The position numbers and the translations under genes are program-made. A DNA stretch of 64,000 bases from Boletus sp. NGJ (taxonomy: Eukaryota > Basidiomycota > Agaricomycetes > Boletales > Boletaceae): positions 151,627-215,626 of the forward strand of contig JAGTXK010000122.1 in NCBI GenBank assembly GCA_019096195.1, in the 5' to 3' direction. Of this stretch, positions 49,260 through 61,961 are shown one piece after another (position 1 is the first letter of the stretch; every line of letters starts with the position of its first letter). Below the pieces are notes generated by a model that saw nothing but the letters and a program-made list of their open reading frames with translations, did no database searches and had not been told where the DNA came from.

Positions 49260-50605
49260 CAGTGGCTCAAAAAAGTGTCCCAATGTTTGACTATTTTGCA
49301 AAGACTTGACATTTGCAAAAGAACCAAAAGATATTAGCCCTAACCCTTGCTGGGCCATTGATAGCCCTAATCCTTGCCCTGAGGATGAGCCCTTAGTCAT
49401 GTGAGTTGGTTGTCATGGCACTGAGTTATAGCCATATTCAAAGGATATGTCATTGGGACACTTATTTGACCCTGATATTATCAACTATCATTTAGTAAAT
49501 AACATAAGGTTCTGATGGATGCTGTGCTTCAACCCTGTCTGATTATGTCACTTACATAATTCCAAATGGTATAAAGAGCAGAGATACCATTCAGCCAACC
49601 CTACCTGCATCATGAAATCCACTCCCTTCTCTGCTAGAGCCAATATTCTTTTTCTCTCTGAATCTGGCCTTTCTACTAGGCAAATATCATTCCAAACTGG
49701 TCTGGGGAAGTCTACTGTGGCCAGGGTTATCAAGGAGATCCACCCAGGCAAGGAAAACATCAAATTAGGATGTCCTTCCAAGCTTTCTCCTACTGATAAA
49801 AGGAGAATTGTCTCTAGTATTACCTCTGGCAAAGTTGAAAATGCTGTCCAGGCCACCCATCTCATCAATTCTACTCTCTCCTCTCCTGTCTCTGCTCAAA
49901 CTGTTAGGAATGTTCTCAAGTCTGCATCTCTCAAGGCTGTAGCCAAGCAAAAGAAGCCACTCTTGTCTGTAAAGCATAGGCAACATAGGCTAGCCTTTGC
50001 TCTCAAGCACCAACACTGGACTGTGGAGGACTGGACTAGGGTCATATGGTCAGATGAAACCAAGATCAACAGGATTGGGTCAGATGGAAGGAAGTATGTG
50101 TGGAATTGGCAGGAAAGCCTTTGCAAAACAAGTTCAGAGAACAGTAAAGTGTGGAGGAGGTTCCTTGATGGTTTGGGGATGCATGAGTTGGAATGGAGTG
50201 GGGATTTATGCAGAGGTTGAAGGGAGAATGAATGCTGAGCAGTATGTCTCCATTTTGAAGGATAATCTGCTTCCTTCCATGGAAAATTCTGGAATTTCTG
50301 AGAAGAGCATTATCTTTCAACAGATAATAACCCCAAGCACACCTCTAAAAGAGCCAAGGAGTGGTTGGAATCTCAAGGGATCAAGCTTCTTGACTGGCCA
50401 GCACAATCTCCAGACCTTAATCCCATTGAACATCTCTGGAAAATCCTCAAAGAAAAGCTCAATAGTTAGCCAAGGTAGTATAGTCTACCCCAGGATGACA
50501 TTGGAGTCAAGTGGGCACATACAGGATGAAGCCACTAGGAACACTGTAAACGGTGTTGAAAGGGAGGGAAGGGAGGGAAAAGGCAGTGTAAGAATGAGTT
50601 ATTGA
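49260..50605 (+). mobile_element. Tc1 element of a second family, right end unclear
   Basis: Preceded by TA at 49258-49259. It starts CAGTGGCTCAAAAAAGTGTC, with an inverted partner (GGGACACTTATTTGA) about 190 bp inward near 49,457, the same two-site layout as the other Tc1 family. I could not find the matching right terminal repeat by about 51,300, so it may be truncated. The right boundary given is only the end of the coding trace. Confidence 0.75.
49612..50470 (+). pseudogene. Tc1 transposase (DD34E), frameshifted
   Basis: Starts MKSTPFSARANILFLSESGL, a helix-turn-helix region (STRQISFQTGLGKSTVARVI), then VIWSDETKINRIGSDGRKYV with the first catalytic Asp. A frame change near 50,110 leads to KCGGGSLMVWGCMSW and YVSILKDNLLPSM. 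One base is missing exactly at the second catalytic Asp codon (CAACAGATAATAACCCC near 50,322). The last part, [18 protein letters not shown], with the Glu, is in a third frame. The spacing after that Asp codon would be 34 residues. Confidence 0.82.
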
Positions 50606-51532
50606 TGGAGAGAGTGGCGAGGCAAAAGCACACTATAATACATTAGCAAAAGGTGGGTCATGAATGGACCAATGTGGGATGATAACAAATATAGCGCTTA
50701 AAGGTGTCTGATTTCCACCTTCTAATAGCTTGAATTTGGGAGGGTGGAACACCTGCTTGTCTTCATATTATTGTATAAAATCAGGAAAAATTAGTAGAAA
50801 TAAAGGGAAAAATAATATGGTCTATAACATATATCTATTTAGTGTTGCTCTCATTCTTGATCTCTTCAGCAGGTGGTGGTGGTTGTGATCTGTCTACTAA
50901 ATGTCCATAAGATTGTGCCATTCCTGATGTGTCTAATGGCTTGAGGTGTTGCCTTGAATGACCTTGGTTCTCAGAATTAGTTTCTGGTGGATTGATCTAT
51001 GGAGCCTTGCCCTTCCCTTCTTCAGCACCATTGACATCACCACTGTCCTGTATTGTTCTGACCATCTGATCCTTGGTGTCAAGTGGCTGTTCTAAGGGCC
51101 AAGAAACCTTGCTTCCTGAATCCACTTGGCTGATCCTGATCTAACAGTGGTCTGGTCAACCAGAAATGTTGGTCTTCAAAATCTTGCTCCAGTTTGGCCA
51201 TCAGCTGTTTTGATACTGCAACATTTTAATATTGCATGTGACAGCCAGAAGAGAGACCCTTTTGATACTACCTGCCATGGCCTGAATTGTGTCTTAGCAT
51301 ACAATATTAGTTAGCTTGTCAGTGAAATTTTTAATTTAAAAAAAAAAATCAAATTCAGATGCCACCTCAGTCACAAGTAATCAACCATTAATCTTGGCCT
51401 ATGAAGAATTAGACTCCATTGGCATGTGATTGGCTCTGGAATTTATCAGTAATTGACTGCATTTTAAATCTAGATACTATATGGCTCATCAGACCAGTCT
51501 GAATGTATTTCCACCCCACCTCTGTTATGACT
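50606..51532. other. No gene recognised
   Basis: About 925 bp between the Tc1 trace and the next LTR. Short frames only; a run of ten A lies near 51,340. I see no element end or RNA gene that I can support. Confidence 0.4.
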
Positions 51533-52014
51533 CCATTGTCCTTAACAAATAGAATCCACAAGGTTCAGGCTAACTCACAGGCTACACTAGTCCTGGCTCA
51601 AAAAGAGGGTATGTGGGTCTTGTCCTACTCAAGTCCTTATGCCTACAATGGTTAACAACCAACGCAATGATGGAATCAGAAATGAACAAAGTGGATTTGA
51701 CTGGCTAACCCAGTTGTCAAGTATGAGTTTATATAGATTACAGAGGTTCACACAGAACAGGCCGTGCATGTGAGGAAATACTATAAGTAGATAGAGTAAA
51801 GAGTCATTTGTGAGAATATTAAGACAGATATTACTATGAGAATAGATAAGGTTTGAATGAGAGTGGTAATTGAATACATGAGGTGGTCACATAATGAATC
51901 TAGACTTTAAGTCATGTGATTAGTCCCATGGTTGTGTGTAGTCATGTGATATGAGGAGAAAAAGGAGCAATTTATGGTTGCAATGAAAAGTTTGAAAATA
52001 TTCATATTATAACA
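51533..52014 (-). repeat. 3' LTR of second Ty3 relic, 482 bp
   Basis: TG...CA ends and the adjoining minus-strand purine tract support the call. It is unlike the 896-bp LTR family. Confidence 0.7.
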
Positions 52015-52301
52015 CTACCCCCTTTTTATGACTCAAATTCCAGTCAAGTCATGAAAGGTTTGGAGATGGTGTAGTTTTTATATGGAGAGAAGAGTGACTG
52101 AAAGTTGGCTGTGGATAAACTACAGAGTTTTCTCTGAGTAGATGGATTCTTTTTGTGGAATTCTATGACTGCTTTTGGTGTGATATTAATAATGTTGGCC
52201 AATTTCCATGTTTAATCTGTTTCATCATATCCAGCCCAATGAATGAGATATTCTAGCCTTCTTCCTTTCAATTGAGACACTGTAATATATTCAACCTTAT
52301 A

Positions 52302-52797
52302 CAGTGACCTTAAAAACCCTTTCCATATTAACCCTTATGGCAGTGAGTGAAGCACACTGCTAGACACTGTGGGAATTTTACTTAGCTTTGATGGAGTACA
52401 TACTCTTGGTGACAAAATTGCCCCCTAGGTCATGTGATTTAGTTTCCAGGCTATGGAGATATATGTAGTCAATTCAAAACAGTAATACCATGGAAAGGGT
52501 TTTTGAACATTAACAGTATTTGATATAGCCTCCTTTTGCTTTAAGCACTGCCTGAACCCTTCTAGGCATACTTTCAATCAACTTCTGACACTCCTCAACT
52601 AGTATCCTATTCCATTCCACTTGAACCCTTTCCCACAATTCATGAATTCCACTAGAAGGGTTTTCATGCTATGCAAGCCTTCTCTTGAGACAACCTCAGA
52701 GATGTTCAATAGGGTTCAGATCAGGTGACTATGCAGGCCACACCATAGTATTGAATTCTTACTCCTCTAGCCAATTCTTGATCAGCCTGCAGGTACT
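52302..52797 (-). mobile_element. 5'-truncated Tc1 fragment (family 1)
   Basis: TA then CAGTGACCTTAAAAACCC at 52302 begins a ~205-bp terminus like those of the Tc1 copies. Next comes the transposase C-terminus on the minus strand (down from the GGCTATATCAAATACT end) with several changes, until the homology stops near 52,797. The N-terminal half and other terminus are absent. Confidence 0.85.
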
Positions 52798-52815
52798 GTA
52801 TTGTTCTTCCCCTTC

Positions 52816-55800
52816 TTAATCTATCTCAATTGCTTCAGGATGAATATTGGGTTTTCCTGGTAATGTATCCTGATAAGGTTTTACATGAGAGACATTAACC
52901 ATTGGATAAATGTGGATGGTTTTGGGAAGTTTTAATGTAACAGTGTTTGGAAGAACCTTAGTGATCTCATAAGGTCCAATCCATTTTTGTGTAAGTTTCT
53001 TTGCCATATGTGGGAGGTTGAGTTTGTCAGTGGAAAGCCAGACCTGCTGACCAATAAGATATTCTGGGACATCTGATCTTTCTTTTCTAGTGCTCTAATT
53101 ATCTTTTCTCTTGACTTTTTTAATGCCATCTCAATCTCCTTGTGTGAACAACTCATATTTTCCACAAAGCCAGTTAATTTCCCTTTGAATCCCATGTGAG
53201 GAGCATAGTTGAATATGATATTTTGCCTGTGGCTGTGGCAATGGTATTATTATGGGAGAATTGTTTTGAAATAGTCGGCCCATTAATTCTGCTTCTTTCC
53301 AATGTATGTGCAAAGATACTGCTCTAGATCTCAGTTAACATGCTCTGTTTGGCCGTCTGTTTGGAAATAGTAGACCATGGAAATCTTTTGGGAGATATCA
53401 AGGGGTTTACATAGTTCCTTGATAAAAGCAGATATGAATTGGGGGCCTTTATCAGAAACGAGTGTGGAGGGTAGTCTGTGTGTGCATCAAACATGGTCAC
53501 AGAATAAAATAGCTAAGTCCATGGATGAACAAGTATCATAAGTGGGAATAAAGATGACCTCTTTTGATAATCAATTTACAACTAAGCAGATTGCTGTGAA
53601 TGAACTTGATTTGGATAAAGCAATGATGAAATCTACAGATAAATCTTTCCAAAGGCATTTGGCTGCAGGAAGTGGTATGATTTTTCCTGCCAGTGCTTTT
53701 TGCTTATCCTTTGTGAGGGCACACACTTGGCAGCTATCTATATATGGTTTGACATTCTTTGTGACTCTGAGCTATGAAAAGTATCATGTAAGAGTGTGAA
53801 TCATTTTTGAATGTCCTTTGTGTCCAATGATAAGAGAATCATAGCATAAAGTAATGAGCTGTGTATGTACTGTAAGGATTCTGGTACAAAAATTTTGTTT
53901 TTATTATTTTTGAAAATACTCATATTAGAGTTGAAAGTATAGTCCAAAATGGGGTCAATGCCAAGAGAGGATGTTTTTTTTTTCAATTTTGGTATAAAGT
54001 CTAAAAATAAAGAACTGAGTTAATGAAAAGAGATGGAGGTAAAACTGTGATGTTTGTGTTATGGTCTACTACCACATTGCCATGATCTGGACAATGGGAG
54101 AGAGCATCCACTCTATCATTGGATGATCTAGGTTTATAAACAAAGACATAATTAAATTCTTGTAGAAATGAATGCCAATGAGCCTGTCACCTGCTGAGTG
54201 TTTGTGGCTTCTTCCAATATTCTAGATTCTTGTGGTCAGTCCACATTTCAAATTGTTCATGATCTATAAGGTAGTGGTGCCACTCTTCCAGCACTCAAAT
54301 TACTGCAAATAACTCTTTGTCATAAATAGGATCATTGCACTCAGCGCTATCAAAAGAATGTGAGATGAAGGTAATAGGCCTCCAGTTACCATTATCATAT
54401 AATGTTGAGAGCACAGCTCCTATGGCAATGTCTGAGGCATCAGTTTCTATGTGTACTTCCTGGTCCTAATTGGGATACATAAGTAGAGAAGCTATTGTAA
54501 ATTTGTTTTTTAAGTTTTCAAATGCCACTTGTTAATTAGGATCCCACATGAATGGAACATCTTTCTTGGTAAGGTCATTCAGAAGGTGTGTAATCTTAGC
54601 AAAGCCTGAAATGAAATATCTATAATAATTATATAGTCTAAGGAATTCTTGGAGCTGCTTTAAGCAAGTAGGCATGGGCCAATGCATAATACCAGCTACT
54701 TTGCCTTTTTGCATCTCTAACCCCTTTTTAGATACTACCATTCATAAAAAGTCTACTTTGTCTTGAGAGAAATGGCACTTTGAGGGTTTTATATAAAGGT
54801 CATTCCTTTGCAGGCGGCAAAAAACCTCTTACTACCTCTTCATGTTTCTCCTTTAACTTTTTCAATGTAAATATCATACAGTTGTCAATGTAAATAATTA
54901 CCACCACATACATGTCAGTAAGTATGTTGTTCATCATCTGTTGAAAAGTCAGAGGTAAGTTGGTCATGCTGAAATATATAACAGTTGGCTTGTAGATGCC
55001 AATAGGAGTGACAAAGACATCTTTCCATTCATCTCCTTCCTTTATCCACACATTGTTGTACCCCTGATATAAATCAAGGGCAGTGAACAAATCAGCATTT
55101 TTTAGCTGATTGATTACAGTGACCTCAAAAACCCTTTTCATACTAACACTTATAGCAGACTATATCTTCCTACCCTGTGATCCACATCACATGGCCTAGG
55201 GAGCGTTTATGTACTATTTATAACTCCACCAAAGCTAAGCAAAATTCCCACAGCGTTTGGCAGTGTGCTTCACACACTACTATAAGGGTTAGTATGGAAA
55301 GGGTTTTTGAGGTCACTATAATTGTGGAATCAGGAGTAGAGGATAGGAATTCCTTCATTTAAATAGCAGTAATCTATTACCATACACTTTTTTGCATCCT
55401 TTTTTGATATAAAGAAAATAGGTGAGGTCTGTGGAGATTTAGAAGGTGAAATGTACTCCTTTTTTAGTTCCTTGTCAATGAATGCACAAACTTCTTCCAT
55501 TTCTGTGTCTGAAAGGGGAATAACTCTACCCTTCTTTGAAACAAAGTCCAGCTTGAGATCTACTGCATAATCTCAAGGCTTTCATAATGGCATTCTTGTT
55601 GATTCTTCTTTAAAGAATACATCAAAAAAATTATGGTAAGTGGGGGAAACCTGTTCTGCTAGTCCATCTTCTATTGTATGTAAATAAGTGTCTGTATATA
55701 TTGTAGGTCTAATTCCTAATATTGAGTGCAGCAGGAAAATCTATGGTCTGTTTTACCCAATCAATGTTAGAATTATGGTGGTAAAGTCAATCATATCCTA

Positions 55801-56134
55801 TAATCATCTGATGGGTTTCTAGTTTAGAAATATAGGCATCTATAGTTTAGAAATGTCCTGCTATTTCCACCATAAAGGCTACTGCATGTTGGATCTGACT
55901 AATGGCACCTTCTGACCCATCTACATTATATATCTTTATAGGGTTTGGCAATTTAAAAAAGAGAATCCTGTGACGAGCTATGTAGTCCAAATCAATGAAA
56001 GTGTGGGAGGCACCAGAATCTAAGAGAGTTTTGAACTTGTGCTCAACCCACTGGCCATTTTGCTGACAATTTATAATGGTCTCAACAAGCAAGAACTCTC
56101 CACTGAATGACAACATTGTTGTGCAATGCATCAT
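52816..56134 (-). pseudogene. Ty3 pol relic (PR, RT, IN)
   Basis: Protease at 55847-56134 (LLDSGASHTFIDLDYI). RT at 54800-55141 (NADLFTALDLYQGYNN, then IIYIDNCMIF). RT/RNase H start at 54532-54741 (LKQLQEFLRLYNYYRYFI). Integrase C-terminus at 52816-53195 (KWIGPYEITKVLPNTVTLKL). The RT active site reads YIDN where YxDD is expected, so one catalytic Asp is lost by a G-to-A type change. Frames are broken and the MITE sits in RT. The integrase end lacks a recognisable chromodomain. Confidence 0.8.
55117..55318. mobile_element. 202-bp MITE related to Tc1 family 1 termini
   Basis: TA-flanked. It starts CAGTGACCTCAAAAACCC and ends with the near-perfect inverse GGGTTTTTGAGGTCACTA. Its middle (ACTATTTATAACTCCACC AAAGCTAAGC) is the same as the middle of the ~205-bp Tc1 termini, so it looks like one Tc1 terminus existing alone. 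No coding sequence. It lies inside the Ty3 RT. Confidence 0.9.
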
Positions 56135-56493
56135 AACCTTTGAATTGAGGGGTTTATACAGTATATATGAGATATTTTTTATTGTCTTTGAAGGAAATTA
56201 CTATCTTTTTTAACTATTTTGGCTGCATGGGAAAATTTATCTGAAATCTCCTCATCAACTTTGCTCAACCATTGCATGTCAACTGCTGCACAGAATTCCA
56301 GCAGAAGATGAGTGTTGGGCTCCAGTGATTATATAGAATATATTCCATGAGGTTCGGATATGAAAATATAAGATTTCAAAATTCCAAAAATTTATACCTC
56401 TGGGATACCAGCAGGATTTCCAGCAGGAGAATATTTTAGATCAGTGGGATAGAAAATCAACATATATTGGGAAGGAAATGAATGACAAATATT

Positions 56494-58816
56494 CTAATCA
56501 AGCAGTGGAAGCACCTCACAACACTTCCAATGCCAACTTTTGCAAGTCTTGCTTTGCATACTACATGATAAGGAGAGCGATCCCACATAGAACATTGAGC
56601 ATGCCCTAAAGCTCATTCCATGACATGAACTCACCTGACAGCTGAGAGAGGCAAAGAAAACCTTCTTGTTCGAAAATATGAGCAAATTAAGTGAAGCTGA
56701 TGTTGTCTTTGCCCTGCTCCTCATGATCATGAGCCAAGTGAAAATGCTGGGTATTCTGGCCAATGGTACATCATAAATCAAGAATAGGGACATTGTGTCA
56801 GTTGCATTGGAGAAAGTGGGGGATGTGGAATGGCTAGAATTAGGCCCACTAGTTGAGGAATGAGCTGTGACTTGCAGTATGTTTGCAGGCTGAGCAGTGG
56901 GTGAATACAAGTATCCATGTGGTAGTGCCCTGTGAGGTGGATAACCTGGCCCTTGGAGTGAGCCTCCCCATGGTGGTACAACAATAACAGGAGGGGCTGG
57001 TGGATAGAGATATCTCCCAAGAGGACTGAATAGATGAAGTGCCAGTGGATGATCTGATCCAGCAGCCATAGAAGGTTGAGTTTGGGTGCATGGCCTTGTG
57101 GCATGAAGATACAAGATTGGGGGTTTATTATCAACTGTTCCAATGCCACTTATCTAAAAAAAAACACTTAGCAAATGAGCAATATTAGTGGTTGATGCAT
57201 GACATACAATCTCACGAGCCCAGTAGGATATCTGACCATGTGTCAACACCAAACAAATCTCATGTGGACCTGGGTAGCAGAACATGGGCACATCAGGTGT
57301 TTTTGTGTGCACTTTGCAAGTATATCATTTCTGAAGTTGTTCAACATTTTCCTAATGAGGTGTTGTACCATCTTCTGCCACATTGGTTCCTGATGACAAT
57401 GGGGCCTACCTGGATCCTGATGTTGAAGCCTTTATTCCCTAGAAATGAATGTGTCAGTACATGTTGCCAATTAGAACAAAATACTAGACTTACCATTTGA
57501 TTACCTTTACCTGATTTTGAGCTGTGGATGTTGGGAGCATCAGCTGCTAATTCATCATCAGAGCCACCATTTTTGAAAGACACAGGACATTCTTGAGTGG
57601 ACAAGTAGATGGCCCTCCATTCACAAGATATTGTGGTATGAGCATTAGACACATTCAAATTCTTGTTCTGACTGGATGGACGTTGCTGCATGCTTTACAT
57701 TGTTTGAATCAAGCCAATATAGAAGTAAGAGTTCCAGGAAAGCACTTGAGTTTCTCAGCCACTGCCATGCAAAGCTTGTCATAGGTGATCTGGGACAGTA
57801 TCTTGAAAGGGGAGTTGATGCCGTTTGGTCTATGAACAACACATTGGATGACAAAAGCTAGTAATTGTTAGCAAAGAAGTACAACAATCGGCTGAAAAGA
57901 CTACTTACAACATGTCTGAGGGTCATAGATACTTTGCACTATGGCAGTGTGTGCTTGAGTAGTTGTACTAGTCCCTCCCCTCTTTGCACTAGTAGATCTG
58001 GCCTTCTTCTTGACTGCTGCAGACACTGATGGTGGCAGACTACTCTGAAGGAATGCATCATCTGTTCTACTTGACTCAGAGCTCATGTCGTCTGTTGCAG
58101 ATGAGATGGCATCAAGTTCCAGGCCAAAATCTTCACTCTCACCTTTAAATTCGGGATGAGAGAACAGAGCACCATCATCCAGTACACTGAGGAATTCCTT
58201 GGCACCTTTCTGAAGATCTGTGAAAGTAAAGTCTTTATGAAGTACATTCCAATCAGACTCTATTGATATATCACTGTCATCAACCTCAGCAATGGAATAT
58301 AAGATAGGGTTGTCCGATTCTAAGGTCTGAGTGACTGGCATAGGTTCTTGTGAAGTTGAATAATGCCACTGTCTGGCCTGAGACTGAGTCACAGTCTATG
58401 TGATATTGGTGTCAGACCTAGAATATTTGTGTGAGCAGGGTTTCTGGGAAGCAGGTATGGCTGAAGCTGCTTGTTTTTTCTGAGGTGTGGATGGAAAAGT
58501 AAGAACCCAGAGGTCAATAGTTCCAGGTGGATGGTTGGTGCTCGATGGAGGACGAGTTGAGCTTTCTTGATGTATGCACTCATCAGCAAGCCCCATCTTG
58601 ACACACCTTGTGCAAGTGCTAGCTCTATCGTCAAGCTCACAACGGGACTTTGCAGCCTTACACTTTTTACATGCACCAAATCATTTTGCTTTCAAACATA
58701 GACAATTCAAACATGTCAGCTTCTATGTGAACAAGTTACTAATAACATTCACCTTGGATTGCAACTGCATTAGCATTGTTGAGGGGCTTTTTGCACTTTT
58801 TTGAGCCTAAGGCCAT
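56494..58816 (-). pseudogene. Zn2Cys6-cluster protein relic
   Basis: The ATG at 58816 opens MALGSKKCKKPLNNANAVA. After a probable intron the protein has CKKCKAAKSRCELDDRAST then CTRCVKMGLADEC, which is CX2CX6CX8CX2CX8C, the pattern of fungal Zn2Cys6 DNA-binding clusters. An in-frame TGA lies just before it. Then come a Ser/Pro-rich stretch, an acidic Ser/Asp-rich region (57901-58392), cysteine-containing pieces near 57,700, and a Pro/Gly/Tyr-rich part (56,780-57,110). Stops near 58,395 and 56,690 and frame changes suggest decay. It may be an old regulatory gene or element cargo. The cluster is seen directly; the role is inferred. Confidence 0.55.
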
Positions 58817-59049
58817 GGTGGTGAATTCAGGCCTGAAAAGAATGATGCATATTGGCCCTTTATGCTTTATACTCACCTCCTCATGGGCTCTATTGAATGG
58901 AGATGGAGAGGCATGTTTTTTGTGTCATGATTGCACATGCTAGACTCAGTTATATTGCAGCAGCATCACACATGCAATGTGAAACAAAGCTTTGTAGTAC
59001 AACAGCAAGCATATATATGAGCACTATAATAGGGTATCAATACATAGCC

Positions 59050-60434
59050 ACAATGCCTGTACCACCCAAATGAATCATAAGGTGTGATGGTTTACAAGGC
59101 TCTAAGGATTGTCACATGCACATCATTATTTGTGAGCTCTGTTATAGCCATATGAGTATAAGCACTATTCCAACAAAGATGATATTTCATCACAGAAAAC
59201 ACCAGTTCAATCAGATTGAAATCAGGGAAGTAAGGTGGTATGAATTCACAATGCATTCCTCTAGATATGTATACAGTTCATATATTTTGGACAATGGCAA
59301 ATCAAAAGAATAACATACCAAGATTCAATCATTTCTCATATTTCAGAATGCTTGTGAATTCAACAATTGTCCATAACAATCACTAAATTTGATGCAGGAT
59401 AAGGTTGTATTTTGTCAAGCAAACCTTGGATAAACTGTGAGAATGTTTCCATATAAAATGATCCCTCAACAAATTTTACAGTGGATAATACCACCAATGA
59501 GAGAAAGGGCAGGAAGAACAGAGAAGCTGGATAATAATCAGCAACAATCAAATCAAATAAGATATCTAAAAGTAATGTACTGTCAACCATGAACAAAGAA
59601 AGCTTTTCATTGCACTTTGGTTTCTTGGATAAACCAGGCATGACTGTGGTACATCATGCAACAATCAACAGAGCTCTCATCCATGAAGACAAGTTGCTGC
59701 ACATCATACTGACCAATCCTTGTAAGGTACTCTAAGTGCTTCTGGGCTGATCATTCTACAGCAACACATGTGACCTGGAACAAATAAGAAAATGGCAATT
59801 TAGATAAAAAGAAAACATGCCTTTTTTATGGTAAAACCAGCTCTACAAAGTGTGTGCTAGATTGTAGCACACGAAACTGTATGGCCACATGATACAGCAA
59901 GCATCTCTTGAAGTTCATCCAAATAAAGGTTGGGCAGCTTTGAAATCATGCCTAATAAAAACTATAATGTCATGAAGATCAGCACATCACTAGCAACAAA
60001 ATAATGTACCATCCAAGTCATACTTCAACATCAACATCGTGTAGGTGCCAATTTCCTTTTTGTTCTTTTGTAGCCATCTTCTTCCCTGGATTTGGTACAG
60101 TTCTGTGGGTGTTGAAGTATGAAATGATGTGTCTGACTGATTAGATCAAGAGATCGAGGGCCATAGCAGTTTGCTCAAAGTCAAGAAACTTTGAGAGATG
60201 TATTACAGCACATTGCATCTTAGTAGTGATCTCATATCCTCAGCATGACTGGAATGCAAAATCAAGCATTCTGTTGCAGAGAAAGATGAGAAACTGACCT
60301 TTGGGAAGGATCCCAGAACCATGAAATTCCAGATTTTTGAAAAGTCTGTTTTTTTCTTCTGGTCAGTCTGGAATGCAATCTACAGGGTTGTCCGAGTTGA
60401 ATGGTATCATTGTTATTGAATTCTGGTGAGGCAT
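59050..60434 (-). mobile_element. DDE_3-type transposase relic (IS630/Tc1 superfamily)
   Basis: ATG at 60434 (MPHQNSITITIPFNSDNPVD). Then SVRHIISYFNTHRTVPNPGK (helix-turn-helix-like, near 60,100), DVQQLVFMDESSVD (first Asp, near 59,690), LPALSLIGGI (near 59,500), FIQGLLDKIQPYPASN then LVIVMDNC (second Asp, near 59,370), and a degraded C-terminal block (CEFIPPYFPDFN, near 59,230). The order fits the HTH plus DDE_3 transposases of basidiomycetes. Many stops and frame changes. I could not see terminal repeats. Confidence 0.65.
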
Positions 60435-60849
60435 TGAGGTGCTACAACAAAGAGAAGGTTACAGCATGTTTTGACTCATGATTTCCCATATGGCCAATAT
60501 AGCCGAAAAAGACAGTAAGCACACTATATTTTAGTTCCAGTGCTGTGCTCAACTAAGATGCCCTTATAGAATTGCAAGAAAGACTATGTAATATAGAAGA
60601 GAGATCAGAAATGGGAAAATCATAGTCCATACAGTCTACTAATGGTCCAGGCACATGAACACTCTCATTGTTTACATGTGTTGTCCTTTTAATGCCTTGG
60701 CCACTCAGTGCTTTGCCTTGGCCTTAAACTTGTCTCAATAAAATGCTTCTACCTCCTCTGAGATGAAGGTACATTGTGTAGCTTGTGATACCAATGCTGC
60801 AATCAGAAGAGTAGGGAGGGGCCAATCCATGTAATGCTGAGAAACTGGA

Positions 60850-61961
60850 GAAAAACTGGCATACTCATTTTCTGCCATAGGTATGTAAGCACCCTGCTTG
60901 TAGTCACAAGTAAATTGTTGCCTCTGCTAAGGCAGGTGGGTTTGTCGCCAGTACATATTTTTCAAACAATCTGGCTTTATGTATTCTGGCTGATTGCACA
61001 GGAAACATGTCCTTGTGTTCAGTCAGGAGCTTGGTCTGGCCTGCTGGATATCTATCTCCATTGGAGCTTCTCAACCAGACTGCATGCCAGTTGCCATGAA
61101 TTGGAGGTATAGGAGATGAGAATTTGAGGGGCACAGAGGATAAGGAAATCATAGAGGATATTGTGGGGGGCATTGTTGAAAGTGATTGTGCTGGGGGGTC
61201 CCCTTTCAACCACCATTTGCTTGAATACTCTCCCAATCTTCTAATATTTGAGTACCAGTTGTAGATAGTCAGACTGGAGATTCATTATCACTAGTGATGC
61301 CTTTTTGTAGATCCTATAATCTACTGCCTTTTTCAATAGGGTTATCGCATGGTAATCTTTTATTTTGGCTTCCTTCCTCAAGATCTTGAATCTTTGTATG
61401 AACAGAGCAATTGGATGTCCATTCTATTTTAATACTTCCAACTTCCTTAGCAATTCATTGGCCAGCACATCAATCTGAAAGTATCCCCTTATTTCTGTTC
61501 ACAGAGCATTCCACAATTGCCATGCCATATCTCCTCTCTTTCTGTTTACTACCTCATTTGTGTCTCTGATATCATCTTCTTCTTGGTCGAAGTATTTTTC
61601 CGTGGTGATTTGAACGAAGCCAGCTACCTTCTTTTTGAACCAAGAGAGGACTACTACACAGAGTAGTTTGTTTAATCTCCATGTTTGTGCCTCTACCCAT
61701 AGGCATAACTTTATTCATCAAAAGTAGAACTCTGCTCTATCACCAATGCAATTGCCGGGGTTGACAATCCACTTGGTGATATTTGTCTTTTCTTTATTGA
61801 CATTTAAGTTGGAAAGGCAACTTATGAGATCATCCAAGTTCACTGACATATTTGACTACAGGTTTAAGGAATGATCAGGGGCAAAGGTAGGTGTGAAAGA
61901 AATTGATGTGGTAAAGGAGGAAGGTGTTGGCAGGGTAAGAAGTGCAGGTTTTTTCAGGATT
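60850..61961 (-). mobile_element. Retrotransposon gag-like relic (minus)
   Basis: Minus-strand pieces read SWFKKKVAGFVQITTEKYF, RGDMAWQLWNAL, GYFQIDVLANELLRKLEVLK, GHPIALFIQRFKILRKEA and KDYHAITLLKKAVDYRIYKK between about 61,650 and 61,260, the style of a retroelement capsid. Lower down (60,900-61,240) frames are confused. A TGTTATGAC motif at 61,962, just 5' on the minus strand, could be the inner end of its 5' LTR. Confidence 0.5.

Larger units (their letters stand above)
51533..56134 (-). mobile_element. Second Ty3 retrotransposon relic (minus), 5' end missing
   Basis: A 482-bp LTR (51533-52014, TGTTATGAC...TATAACA) lies next to a minus-strand polypurine tract AAAAAGGGGG at 52015-52027, marking it as the 3' LTR. 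Pol follows to 56134. I find no gag and no second LTR, so the 5' part is lost or unrecognisable. A Tc1 fragment (52302-52797) and a MITE (55117-55318) interrupt it. Confidence 0.75.
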
